64,000 bases of DNA from Roseateles oligotrophus (lineage in GTDB: Bacteria; Pseudomonadota; Gammaproteobacteria; Burkholderiales; Burkholderiaceae_C): assembly GCF_025717515.1 (NCBI RefSeq), contig NZ_JAJIRN010000002.1, forward strand, positions 496,001 through 560,000, written 5' to 3'. Below, one piece after another: positions 54,446 to 62,249 of the stretch. The position numbers were made by a program, and so were the translations under genes. The notes below the pieces were generated by a model. The model worked only from the letters and a program-made list of their open reading frames with translations. It was not told the origin of the DNA and made no database searches. Each line of letters opens with the position of its first letter. Position 1 is the first letter of the stretch.

Positions 54446-54919
54446 ATGAACTCCTCCGCCGAATTGCCGCCCAGCGCTCGCCAACAATGGCTATCCGTGC
54501 TGGCCCATGCGCCACGCGAAAGTCTGCAACAACTGCTTTGCCCCTTGATGACAGGCTTGCAATTCGAGCCGCTGCGCACGCCGGAGGTCGGCCTGACCAT
54601 GTTGCGTGGGCGCGCCGGCAACAGCGGCGAGCGCTTCAATCTGGGCGAGGCCACGCTGACCCGCTGCGTCTTGCGCTTCAAGGGCGAGGAAGCCGCCAGC
54701 GTCGGCGTGGCTTATGTGCTGGGCCGCGACATCGAGCGCGCGAGCTGGGTGGCGCAGGCCGATGCCTTGTTGCAGCAGCCGGCTTGGGGCGAGCGCCTGC
54801 AGGCCGAAGTGATTGCGCCGCTGCGGGCCGTGACGCAGGCAAGGCGCGCTCAGCAGGCAGGCCAAACGGCGGCCAGCCGCGTGCAGTTCTACACCTTGCA
54901 GGCGGAGACGATGCCATGA
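54446..54919 (+). CDS. phnG: C-P lyase subunit PhnG
   Basis: PhnG (157 residues) works with PhnI, PhnH and PhnL to swap adenine of ATP for a phosphonate, giving ribosyl phosphonate triphosphate. Visible markers are RQQWLSVLAHAPRESLQQLL at the start and GLTMLRGRAGNSGERFNLGE (~residues 49-68), with RCVLRFKGEEAASVGVAYVLGR-like sequence beyond. It is the first gene of the plus-strand phn operon, and its stop overlaps the phnH start by 4 bp. Confidence 0.95.
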   Translation: MNSSAELPPSARQQWLSVLAHAPRESLQQLLCPLMTGLQFEPLRTPEVGLTMLRGRAGNSGERFNLGEATLTRCVLRFKGEEAASVGVAYVLGRDIERASWVAQADALLQQPAWGERLQAEVIAPLRAVTQARRAQQAGQTAASRVQFYTLQAETMP

Positions 54920-55590
54920 ACCTAGCCAACCATTTAGACGGCAACCATGACCTGGCCGCCATGAAGCGCGGCTTCACCGAGCCGGTGTTCGGCGCGCAGC
55001 AGGTGTTCAGGCAGCTGCTCGATGCGATGGCGCTGCCCGGCCGGGTGCATGAGCTGGCGGCGGTCGACAGCGGCGTGCAACTGCCCACCAAGGCCTTCGG
55101 CCTGGCCATGACGCTGAGCCTGTTGACGCTGCTGGACGCGGAAAGCCCGCTCCATCTGGCCGCAGAGTTAGGCAGCAAGGCCGCCGCGGCCTATTTCCGC
55201 TTTCACTGCGGCGCCAAGCTGGCCGAGCCGGGGCTCGCCCAGTTCACCGCCGTCCAGGCGGCCGATCTTGCCACCCCAAATCTCGGCACCCCAATCTGGC
55301 AGGCGCTGCCGCTGGGCAGCGATGAGCAGCCCCAGCTTGGCGGCACGCTCTTGCTGGAAGTTAGCGGGCTGGATGAAAAACAAGCGCTGGCCGGCGCGGC
55401 CCTGCTGACGCTGCGCGGGCCTGGCATTGCCAGCGAGCAGACGCTGGCGGTGCAAGGGCTGCCGCCCGAGTTCTGGCGCTGGCGCCAAGCCTTGTTGCCC
55501 GCCTTCCCGCGCGGCATCGAGCTGATGCTTTGCTGCGGCTCGCGCTTGGCGGCAATTCCCCGTTCCACCCTGATCACGCTGGAGAGCTGA
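54916..55590 (+). CDS. phnH: C-P lyase subunit PhnH
   Basis: The 224 residues contain the PhnH start GFTEPVFGAQQVFRQLLDAM, then ALPGRVHEL, LLDAESPLHL and FHCGAKLAEPGLAQF. The C-terminal RGIELMLCCGSRLAAIPRST is also typical. PhnH is a dimeric, PLP-fold-like structural member of the PhnGHIJ core. The true start is 54916 (MNLANHLDGNHDLAAMKRGF), coupled to phnG by ATGA. An open frame over phnG in this phase is not used. Confidence 0.95.
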   Translation: MNLANHLDGNHDLAAMKRGFTEPVFGAQQVFRQLLDAMALPGRVHELAAVDSGVQLPTKAFGLAMTLSLLTLLDAESPLHLAAELGSKAAAAYFRFHCGAKLAEPGLAQFTAVQAADLATPNLGTPIWQALPLGSDEQPQLGGTLLLEVSGLDEKQALAGAALLTLRGPGIASEQTLAVQGLPPEFWRWRQALLPAFPRGIELMLCCGSRLAAIPRSTLITLES

Positions 55591-55594
55591 GGCC

Positions 55595-56692
55595 ATGTAT
55601 ATCGCAGTCAAGGGTGGCGAGCCAGCCATCAAAGCCTCGCGCGACCTGCTGGCCGCCGCGCGCCGGGGCGACCTGAATCTGCCCGCCATCGGCGTGGCGC
55701 AGGTGCGCGAGCAAATGGCTTTGCTGGTCGGGCGGGTGATGGCCGAAGCCTCGCTCTACGACCCCGATTTGGCCGCCTTGGCCTTGGTGCAGGCGCAGGG
55801 CGACGCGATCGAGGCGGCGTTCTTGCTGCGCGCCTACCGCAGCACCTTGCCGCGCCTGGCCTTCAGCGCGCCGCTCAATTGCGACGCGATGCGCCCAGAG
55901 CGCCGCATCTCGGCCATCTTCAAGGATCTGCCCGGCGGCCAAGTCCTGGGGCCGACCTATGACTACACCCAGCGCCTGCTCGACTTCGGCTTGCTGCGCG
56001 GCGATGCGCCTGCCAGCGCGCCGCCCTGCGACGCGCTGGCCGAGGCGCCGAGCCTGATCGTCAATGCGCTGGACGAACTATCTGCCCAAGGCCTGATCGA
56101 GCCCGCCTTGCCGCCCGACGGCGACCCCGAACCACTGGACATCACCCGCGACCCGCCGCGCTACCCGCTGCCGCGCTGCGGCCGCCTGCAAATGCTGGCA
56201 CGCGCCGACGAGGGCTGGGTCTTGGGCCTGGCCTATTCGACCCAGCGCGGCTACGCTTTTACGCACCCCTTTGCCGGCGACATCCGCTTCGGCGCGGTGG
56301 CCGTGTCCTTGCAGCCGGACGAGCTGGACTTCGAGATCGAGGTCGGCGAGATCGAGCTGACCGAATGCCAGATGCTGAACCAGTTTGTCGGCAACGACGG
56401 CGCGCCGCCGCAGTTCACGCGCGGCTACGGCCTGGTGTTCGGCCATGGCGAGCGCAAGGCGATGGCGATGTCGCTGCTGGACCGCGCGCTGCGCGCCGAT
56501 GAATTCGGCGAGCAGATCAGCAGCCCGGCACAGCAACAAGAGTTCGCGCTGCCGCAGGGCGACAGCGTCGAGGCCTCGGGCTTCGTCCAGCATCTCAAAT
56601 TGCCCCATTACGTGACCTTCGAGTCCGAGCTGCAGCTGATACGCCAACTGCGCCAGGAGCGCAGCGACAGACTCAAAACGGAGCAGCCATGA
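55595..56692 (+). CDS. phnI: C-P lyase core subunit PhnI
   Basis: PhnI (365 residues) is the nucleosidase of the core complex. It starts MYIAVKGGEPAIKASRDLLA and includes AFLLRAYRSTLPRLAFSAPL (~residues 69-88), RRISAIFKDLPGGQVLGPTY (~102-121), LAYSTQRGYAFTHPFAGDIR and NDGAPPQFTRGYGLVFGHGE. All are conserved in E. coli PhnI. It begins 4 bp after the phnH stop and overlaps phnJ by 4 bp. The length is typical. Confidence 0.96.
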   Translation: MYIAVKGGEPAIKASRDLLAAARRGDLNLPAIGVAQVREQMALLVGRVMAEASLYDPDLAALALVQAQGDAIEAAFLLRAYRSTLPRLAFSAPLNCDAMRPERRISAIFKDLPGGQVLGPTYDYTQRLLDFGLLRGDAPASAPPCDALAEAPSLIVNALDELSAQGLIEPALPPDGDPEPLDITRDPPRYPLPRCGRLQMLARADEGWVLGLAYSTQRGYAFTHPFAGDIRFGAVAVSLQPDELDFEIEVGEIELTECQMLNQFVGNDGAPPQFTRGYGLVFGHGERKAMAMSLLDRALRADEFGEQISSPAQQQEFALPQGDSVEASGFVQHLKLPHYVTFESELQLIRQLRQERSDRLKTEQP

Positions 56693-57552
56693 GCCCATCC
56701 ATGCCGCAAACCGCCGAAGGCTATAACTTCGCCTATCTGGATGAGCGCAGCAAGCGCATGATCCGCCGCGCCTTGTTGAAGGCGGTGGCCATCCCCGGCC
56801 ACCAGGTGCCATTCGGCTCGCGCGAGATGCCGCTGGCCTATGGATGGGGCACCGGCGGCATCCAGGTCACCGCCGCCGTGATCGGCGCGGCCGATGTCTT
56901 GAAGGTCATCGACCAAGGCAGCGACGACACCACCAACGCCGTCAATATCCGCGACTTCTTCGCCCGCACGACCGGCGTGGCCACCACCACCCGCACCGTA
57001 GACGCGACGCTGATCCAGACCCGCCACCGCATCCCCGAGGCGCCGCTGCGCGAGGGTCAGGTCTTGGTCTACCAGGTGCCGCAGCCCGAGCCCTTGTACC
57101 GGCTGGAGCCGAACCGGGCCGAATGCGAGAGCCTGCACGCGGCCGAGGAATATGGGCTGATGAATGTGAAGCTGTACGAAGACATCGCGCAATGGGGCCG
57201 GGTCGAGACGGCCTATGACTACCCGGTCCTGGTGAATGGCCGTTATGTGATGGCGCCCAGCCCGATCCCCGCCTTTGACAACCCCAAGATGGACCGGATG
57301 CCCGCGCTGCAGCTGTTTGGCGCCGGGCGCGAAAAGCGCCTCTATGCCGTGCCGCCCTACACCTCGGTGCGCAGCCTCGATTTTGAGGACCATCCCTTTG
57401 AAGTGAAGCCGCATAGCCAGGCCTGCGAACTCTGCGGCTGCACGACCAGCTTTCTCGACGAGGTGGTGCAAGGCGGCGGGCAAACGCTGTGGACCTGCTC
57501 GGACAGCGACTGGTGCGCCGCGCAACTGGAGCGAAAGAACAACGATGAATGA
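56689..57552 (+). CDS. phnJ: C-P lyase radical-SAM subunit PhnJ
   Basis: PhnJ (287 residues) cleaves the C-P bond of ribosyl-1-phosphonate phosphate to 1,2-cyclic phosphate and alkane. It opens EGYNFAYLDERSKRMIRRAL. The cysteine set needed for the 4Fe-4S cluster and active site is present near the C-terminus: CELCGCTTSF at ~residues 246-255 and TCSDSDWC at ~268-275. This is the CxxC...CxxxxxC layout of PhnJ. It overlaps phnI by 4 bp and the GNAT gene by 8 bp. Confidence 0.97.
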   Translation: MSPSMPQTAEGYNFAYLDERSKRMIRRALLKAVAIPGHQVPFGSREMPLAYGWGTGGIQVTAAVIGAADVLKVIDQGSDDTTNAVNIRDFFARTTGVATTTRTVDATLIQTRHRIPEAPLREGQVLVYQVPQPEPLYRLEPNRAECESLHAAEEYGLMNVKLYEDIAQWGRVETAYDYPVLVNGRYVMAPSPIPAFDNPKMDRMPALQLFGAGREKRLYAVPPYTSVRSLDFEDHPFEVKPHSQACELCGCTTSFLDEVVQGGGQTLWTCSDSDWCAAQLERKNNDE

Positions 57553-58012
57553 TCATCCGATAGCCATTCGCGACGCGCAGCTCGGCGACCTGCCGGCCTT
57601 GTTGGCGCTCTATCAAAGCAGCGGCCTGGACGAGCCGCAGCCGATGTCGGCAACGGCGCTGGCGCAGGTTGAACAGGCTTGGCTGCAACTGCAGGCGATG
57701 CCCTTGGCGCGGGTGCGCGTGGCCCAAGCCGGTGAACGCCTGGTCGGCACGCTGACGCTGTTCATTCTGCCCATGCTTTCGCATCAGGGCACACCCTCGG
57801 CGGTGATTGAGAGCGTCGGCGTCGCCGCGGATCTGCAGGGTCTCGGCCTGGGCCGCGCGCTGGTAGAAGACGCCATGGCCCTGGCGGCGGCGGCCGGCTG
57901 CTACAAACTCGCGCTGTCATCCAATTTGCGCCGCGCCCAAGCCCATGCCTTTTATGAGCAACTCGGCTTTGCCCAGCATGGCAAGAGTTTCCAGATTGAG
58001 ATGAAGACATGA
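57545..58012 (+). CDS. GNAT acetyltransferase of the phosphonate operon (PhnO-like role)
   Basis: The 155-residue protein is a GNAT enzyme: IAIRDAQLGDLPALLALYQS at the start, then VIESVGVAADLQGLGLGRAL (acetyl-CoA-binding motif A, Q/RxxGxG/A type as QGLGLG) and KLALSSNLRRAQAHAFYEQL with GFAQHGKSF (motif B). It lies in the phn operon between phnJ and phnK, where E. coli has phnO elsewhere in the operon. Acetylation of an aminoalkylphosphonate is the likely role, but the sequence shows no feature specific to PhnO. It overlaps phnK by 4 bp. Confidence 0.8.
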   Translation: MNDHPIAIRDAQLGDLPALLALYQSSGLDEPQPMSATALAQVEQAWLQLQAMPLARVRVAQAGERLVGTLTLFILPMLSHQGTPSAVIESVGVAADLQGLGLGRALVEDAMALAAAAGCYKLALSSNLRRAQAHAFYEQLGFAQHGKSFQIEMKT

Positions 58013-58812
58013 GCATCAGTCAGACCCCAGTTCAGCCGCTACTGCAAGTCAGCGGCCTAACGCATCAATTCAACGCCGCCGGGCAGACCCGTGCGGCCGT
58101 CAGCGAGGCCTCGCTGAGCCTATTCCCCGGTGAGGTGGTGGCGATTGTGGGCGAGTCCGGCTCGGGCAAAAGCACGCTTCTGAACTGCATTGCCGCCCGC
58201 CTGCAACCGGCCGCCGGCCAAGTGCTGTACCGCACGGCCGCGGATGAAGTGGTCGATGTGCACCGCATCAGCGAGCGCCAGCGCCGCCTGCTGGCACGCA
58301 CCGAATGGGGCTTTGTCGAGCAGCATGCGGCCGACGGCCTGCGCATGAATGTCAGCGCCGGCGCCAATATCGGCGAGCGCCTGATGGGCGCCGGCCTGCG
58401 CCATTACGGTCAGCTGCGCACCACCGGCGAGGACTGGATGAGTCGGGTCGAACTCGACCCGCTGCGCATCGACGACTCGCCGCGCGGCTTCTCCGGCGGC
58501 ATGCGCCAGCGCCTGCAAATTGCCCGCAATCTGGTCACCAAGCCGCGCCTGGTCCTGATGGACGAGCCGACCTCGGGGCTGGATGTGTCGGTGCAGGCCA
58601 AGCTGCTGGACCTGATCCGGCTGCTGGTCGCGCGCATGCATCTGTCGGCGCTTATCGTCACCCATGACCTCGGCGTGGCGCGCCTGCTCGCGCACCGCAC
58701 GCTGGTGATGCGCGAGGGCCGCATCGTCGAAGAAGGTCTGACCGACCGCGTGCTCGATGACCCTCAGCATCCCTACACCCAGCTGCTGGTCGCCTCGGTG
58801 GTGGCGCCATGA
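58009..58812 (+). CDS. phnK: C-P lyase accessory ATPase PhnK
   Basis: The 267 residues are an ABC-type ATPase: LTHQFNAAGQTRAAVSEASL, Walker A GESGSGKST (~residues 48-56), FVEQHAADGLRMNVSAGANI, ABC signature FSGGMRQRLQIARN, Walker B LVLMDEPTSGLD and switch LIVTHDLGVARLLA. The long insert around VVDVHRISERQRRLLARTEW and the HAADGLRMNVSAG segment are typical of PhnK. PhnK docks on PhnJ of the core complex, and its ATPase likely drives conformational change rather than transport. Confidence 0.96.
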   Translation: MSISQTPVQPLLQVSGLTHQFNAAGQTRAAVSEASLSLFPGEVVAIVGESGSGKSTLLNCIAARLQPAAGQVLYRTAADEVVDVHRISERQRRLLARTEWGFVEQHAADGLRMNVSAGANIGERLMGAGLRHYGQLRTTGEDWMSRVELDPLRIDDSPRGFSGGMRQRLQIARNLVTKPRLVLMDEPTSGLDVSVQAKLLDLIRLLVARMHLSALIVTHDLGVARLLAHRTLVMREGRIVEEGLTDRVLDDPQHPYTQLLVASVVAP

Positions 58813-59585
58813 TGATGATGAAGTCAATAATGCCGGTTTTGAGCGTGCAAGATGTGCGCAAGCATTTCACGCTGCATCTGCGCAGCGGCCAGGCCCTGCC
58901 GGTCTTGCACGGCGTCTCGCTCGACGTTCATGCGGGCGAATGCGTGGCCCTGGTGGGTGCCTCGGGCCAGGGCAAATCGACCTTGATCAAATGCCTGTAC
59001 GGCAGCTACGGTGTCGACAGCGGCCGCATCCTGTTTGCCAGCGAACAGGGCGGCGCGCCCGTCGATCTGGCGCAGGCCCAGGCTCAGCAGGTGCTGGATC
59101 TGCGCCGACGCGAGCTGGCCTATGTCAGCCAGTTCTTGCGTGCGCTGCCGCGTGTCGGTGCGCTCGATGTGGTGGCTGAGCGGCTGCTGCAGGCCGACCC
59201 CTTGCTGCTGTCCGGTCAAGTCGACGATGCCGGCTGGCAAGCCGCGCAACTGACCGCGCGGGCGCGGGTTGCCGAGCTGTTCGCGCGCCTGAATCTGCCA
59301 GAGGCGATTTGGGATTTGCCACCGGCCACCTTCTCCGGCGGCGAGCAGCAGCGCGTCAATATCGCGCGCGGCTTTGTGCAGCCGGCGCGCCTACTCTTGT
59401 TGGACGAACCGACCGCCTCGCTGGATGCGATGAACCGCCGCGTCGTGATTGAGATGATTGCGGCGGCCAAGGCGGCCGGCACCGCCATCGTCGGCATCTT
59501 CCACGATGAAGAAGTGCGCGAAGCGGTGGCCAGCCGCTGCGTCGCCCTGCCGCCCGCCGCTCAGCCAGAGAGAATCCTTGTATGA
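58809..59585 (+). CDS. phnL: C-P lyase accessory ATPase PhnL
   Basis: PhnL (258 residues) begins with a short Met-rich tail, then VLSVQDVRKHFTLHLRSGQA. It carries Walker A GASGQGKST (~residues 56-64), signature FSGGEQQRVNIARG, Walker B LLLLDEPTASLD and IFHDEEVREAV. GSYGVDSGRI is a PhnL marker. PhnL pairs with PhnK on the PhnGHIJ complex and is needed for the ribosyl transfer step. The start at 58809 overlaps phnK's stop by 4 bp; ATGs at 58812, 58815 and 58818 are equally in frame. Confidence 0.95.
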   Translation: MMMMKSIMPVLSVQDVRKHFTLHLRSGQALPVLHGVSLDVHAGECVALVGASGQGKSTLIKCLYGSYGVDSGRILFASEQGGAPVDLAQAQAQQVLDLRRRELAYVSQFLRALPRVGALDVVAERLLQADPLLLSGQVDDAGWQAAQLTARARVAELFARLNLPEAIWDLPPATFSGGEQQRVNIARGFVQPARLLLLDEPTASLDAMNRRVVIEMIAAAKAAGTAIVGIFHDEEVREAVASRCVALPPAAQPERILV

Positions 59586-60724
59586 AGAATGACCTGTTGT
59601 TGACGAATGCGCAGCTGGTGCTGGGCAAGGAAGTGATCGTCGGCCACCTGCGCGTGCAGGACGGCGTGATCACCGAGATCGGTCAAGGCGGCAGCGCGGC
59701 GGCGGGCGCTATCGACATGGGCGGCGACTTTGTGCTGCCGGGCCTGGTCGAGGTGCATACCGACAATCTTGAGCGGCATGTGATGCCCAGGCCCAAGGTT
59801 TTTTTTCCGATGCTGGGTGCCGTGCAAGCGCATGACGCCGAGATCGCCTCGGCCGGCATCACCACGGTGCTGGACGCGATCGGCGTCGGCGACCCTTATG
59901 GCGACGGCTTTCGTGCCCGCGATCAAAGTGCCTTGTTGAACGTGCTGGATCAAATGCAGGCGGCCGGTGTGTTGAAGGCCGATCACCTGATCCATGTGCG
60001 CTGCGAGCTGCCGGCACCGAATGCGCGCGAGCTGTTCGAGCCCTTTGCAAGGCACCCGCGTCTGCGCCTGATTTCGCTGATGGACCACACGCCGGGCCAG
60101 CGCCAATGGACCAATCTAGCCCATGCCAAGACCTATTACACCGGCAAGAAAGGCTGGAGCGATGCGGTCTGGGACCGGGAGGTGAGCATTGCGCCGCAGC
60201 GCCAGGCCGAGCATGCGGAGCCGAATCGCGCCTGGTTTGCCGACTTTGCGCGCACCCATTCGGTCGCCTTGGCCACGCATGACGACACGACGCTGGCCCA
60301 TGTGGACGAGGCTTTGGGGCTGGGTGCCGGCATGAGCGAATTCCCGACCACCTTGGCCGCCGCGCAGCATGCGCATGGGCTCGGCCTGTGCACGGTGGCG
60401 GGGGCGCCGAATGTGCTGCGCGGTGGTTCGCATTCGGGCAATGTCTCGGCGCTGGATCTGGCCCGCGCCGGTGTGCTGGATGCACTAAGTTCGGACTATG
60501 TGCCGTCCAGTCTTTTGCAATCGGCCTGGCTGTTGCGGCGCGATGCGGGTTTCAGCCTGCCCGAGGCACTGGCGGTCGTCAGCCGGAGGCCGGCCTTGGC
60601 TTGTGGGCTAAGCGACCGTGGGGAAATTGGGTTAGGGCTGCGGGGGGATTTGCTGCGGGTGCGGGAGGTGGCGGGGCAGCCGGTGGTTTGTGAGGTGTTT
60701 GTGCAGGGGCGGCGGGTGGCTTGA
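59582..60724 (+). CDS. phnM: Ribosyl-phosphonate triphosphate diphosphatase PhnM
   Basis: PhnM (380 residues, amidohydrolase fold) removes pyrophosphate from 5-triphosphoribosyl-1-phosphonate. Metal motifs include PGLVEVHTDNLERH (~residues 56-69), the MDHTPGQRQW segment (~166-175), HSVALATHDDTTLAHVDEAL and LSSDYVPSSLL (~305-315). It is the last gene of the phn operon and overlaps phnL by 4 bp. Its last 15-20 codons and ~50 codons further in reappear, in fragments, downstream (62.17 kb and 63.85 kb). Extreme G-runs occur in the last ~130 bp. Confidence 0.95.
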   Translation: MKNDLLLTNAQLVLGKEVIVGHLRVQDGVITEIGQGGSAAAGAIDMGGDFVLPGLVEVHTDNLERHVMPRPKVFFPMLGAVQAHDAEIASAGITTVLDAIGVGDPYGDGFRARDQSALLNVLDQMQAAGVLKADHLIHVRCELPAPNARELFEPFARHPRLRLISLMDHTPGQRQWTNLAHAKTYYTGKKGWSDAVWDREVSIAPQRQAEHAEPNRAWFADFARTHSVALATHDDTTLAHVDEALGLGAGMSEFPTTLAAAQHAHGLGLCTVAGAPNVLRGGSHSGNVSALDLARAGVLDALSSDYVPSSLLQSAWLLRRDAGFSLPEALAVVSRRPALACGLSDRGEIGLGLRGDLLRVREVAGQPVVCEVFVQGRRVA

Positions 60725-60805
60725 GTCAGGCGGGTGCCCGCGACGGGAGCCTGTCTGAACTTCACGCGGCTAGGCCGTTTACGAAACGCATGATGGCCGG
60801 TGAGT

Positions 60806-61189
60806 TGCCGGGAGTTCGCCCCGGCGGGCGACCCTCTTTCTTGTGCGCACAAGAAAGAGGGCAAAGAAAGCGCCCCTGCCGCATGGCCCTGCGGGTCCGC
60901 TCAGTGCTCAAATTTGCCGGGCCGCGCCCAACTCACTGCGCTACGCTCCGTTCAAACAAGGGGCGCGAAACCAGTTCTTGAAGTCGCTGCGCGACGCCCG
61001 ACAAATTCTGCGCTCCTCGCCCATGCAGAAGGGGGATTCCAAAGAACTCGGCTCGCTGCGCGTCGCCTCGATGGGTGCTGCGCTGCGCGCATGCGCCTCG
61101 CATGTCGATGCCGCGCCGGTCAAGTCTTGCCCATTCTCTTGGGACCTCGGCGATTGCCGGAAATTAACGATTAAAGACTTGACCCTCGG
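60806..61189 (+). repeat. Inverted repeat, left arm (~384 bp)
   Basis: The arm runs from TGCCGGGAGTTCGCC to GACTTGACCCTCGG and is about 92% identical (by eye) to the reverse complement of 61663-62043. It contains the 30-bp palindrome and a hairpin whose outer bases are GTCAAGTCTT and AAGACTTGAC. Its six frames have only short shadow ORFs. No transposase is encoded. It resembles intergenic repeats that recur in Burkholderiales genomes, but that is memory rather than a search. Confidence 0.85.
60832..60861. repeat. Perfect 30-bp palindrome, left copy
   Basis: CCCTCTTTCTTGTGC followed directly by its exact reverse complement GCACAAGAAAGAGGG, with no loop. The second copy lies at 61988-62017. 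Confidence 0.95.
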
Positions 61190-61244
61190 CTTTTGCTCGG
61201 CTTTTTGCCGTAGCGAGTCAGTTTTAAATATGGGTTAGGTTTCT

Positions 61245-61391
61245 TTACCAAGGTTCGAGAACACTTTTGGCTGTGAACTGCTCTTCAAGGTCAGATAGGT
61301 ACTGACGGGCAGCCGCTGCATCGAACTTCCACGCTGCGAACTCCCGAATTAACTCTGTGGCGATATCAAAGTCCCTCCAGGGTGGCAGGGA
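61245..61391 (-). pseudogene. Headless gene remnant in the repeat-bounded core
   Basis: On the minus strand 48 codons run to a TAA at 61245-61247, encoding DFDIATELIREFAAWKFDAA and RQYLSDLEEQFTAKSVLEPW. The peptide is amphipathic with balanced composition, unlike nearby shadow frames. There is no start codon: an in-frame TAG lies at 61392-61394. It looks like the 3' end of a lost gene of unknown family. Confidence 0.45.
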
Positions 61392-61439
61392 CTAGCGCTA
61401 CAAATCTCAGTGATGCTTATCTAGGGTGATGATGCCGAC

Positions 61440-61574
61440 GCCTAACGAAACTGAGGGGCCGGGGCCAGCTGGCGGAGGTCCACTCAAGCGGTTAGTTACA
61501 AATGGCCAATTAGAGCCAAACGAAATTGTGTTGTCACAATTGTGGGATGTTGCCACACTTTTTAAGCGTTAGGC
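61440..61574. other. attC-like integron recombination site candidate
   Basis: GCCTAACG at 61440 and its exact reverse complement CGTTAGGC at 61567-61574 bracket 135 bp, as the R'' and R' cores of attC sites do. A shorter alternative ends in CTCAAGCGGTTAGTT at ~61497. Inner dyads are present: GCCAGCTGGC near 61464, and AATTGTG-TTGT-CACAATT at 61524-61541. The same GCCTAACG also occurs at 62101. No integrase gene is in the window. Confidence 0.35.
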
Positions 61575-61662
61575 CTGAACTGTGACCCCAGCCCTGCCCT
61601 GCCTCAGTGCTGACAAAGAATGCGTCGCCGTAACGTTATAGCCAAGTGGTAGCCGAACTCTT

Positions 61663-62043
61663 CCGGGGTTCAAGTCTTGAATCGTTAATTTCCGGAAAAC
61701 GCCGGGAGTCCAAGAAAATGGGCAAGACGTGACCGGCATCGACTCGCGAGGTGCAAGCGCGCAGCGCACGCACCCTTCGAGGCGACGCGCAGCGAGCCGT
61801 GTTCTTTGGAATCCCCCTTCTGCATGGGCGAGGAGCGGAGAATTTGCCGGGCGTCGCGCAGCGACTTCAAGAACTGGTTTCGCGCCCCTTGTTTGAACGG
61901 AGCGTAGCGCAGTGAGTTGGGCGCGGCCCGGTAAATTTGAGCATCCGAGCGAACCCGCAGGGCCATGCGGCAGGGGCGCTTTCTTTGCCCTCTTTCTTGT
62001 GCGCACAAGAAAGAGGGTCGCCCGCCGGGGCGAACTCCCGGCA
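61663..62043 (-). repeat. Inverted repeat, right arm (~381 bp)
   Basis: Reverse-complement counterpart of 60806-61189. Differences are scattered substitutions and a few 1-4-base indels, mainly in the inner half. The outer ~200 bp, containing the palindrome, are nearly identical. The arms enclose a ~473-bp core. Confidence 0.85.
61988..62017. repeat. Perfect 30-bp palindrome, right copy
   Basis: The sequence is identical to the left copy at 60832-60861, as any perfect palindrome reads alike on both strands. No mismatch has accumulated in either. Confidence 0.95.
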
Positions 62044-62165
62044 TCGTGGCGCCAAGCAAGATGAACCGAAGGCTAGCTACCCAAGCGCAATTCGTTCAAC
62101 GCCTAACGACAGCGTCGCCTGTCCCGGCAACTTGGCCTGATCTTCCCATCACCGCAATGAAATCG

Positions 62166-62249
62166 CATCCTGTGCAACGTAAATTGGCTGGTCAACCCGT
62201 GACATGCGAGGTGCTTGCACAGTGCAGGCGAGTGGCATACGACGAATAG
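62166..62249 (+). pseudogene. Diverged phnM 3'-end fragment
   Basis: The frame reads HPVQRKLAGQPVTCEVLAQC then RRVAYDE and TAG. It aligns with the end of PhnM (DLLRVREVAGQPVVCEVFVQ, GRRVA). DNA similarity is moderate and GC content lower than in phnM, so the duplication is old. There is no start or upstream PhnM sequence; it follows the right repeat arm. The 296 bp from here to the next start contain a CAG/CAA-rich tract near 62490-62522 and no convincing gene. Confidence 0.55.

Noticed and set aside
60806-60830. Target-site duplications flanking the inverted arms
   Set aside because: Comparison of the bases just outside 60806 and 62043 shows no matching direct repeat.
60806-62043. A CRISPR array or toxin-antitoxin pair in the repeat block
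   Set aside because: There are only two long inverted copies, no short direct repeats with spacers, and no paired small genes with starts.
61965-62249. A 94-codon frame joining the repeat arm to the phnM-tail fragment
   Set aside because: The N-terminal part is repeat sequence read through; only the last ~28 codons resemble PhnM, so it is not a gene.
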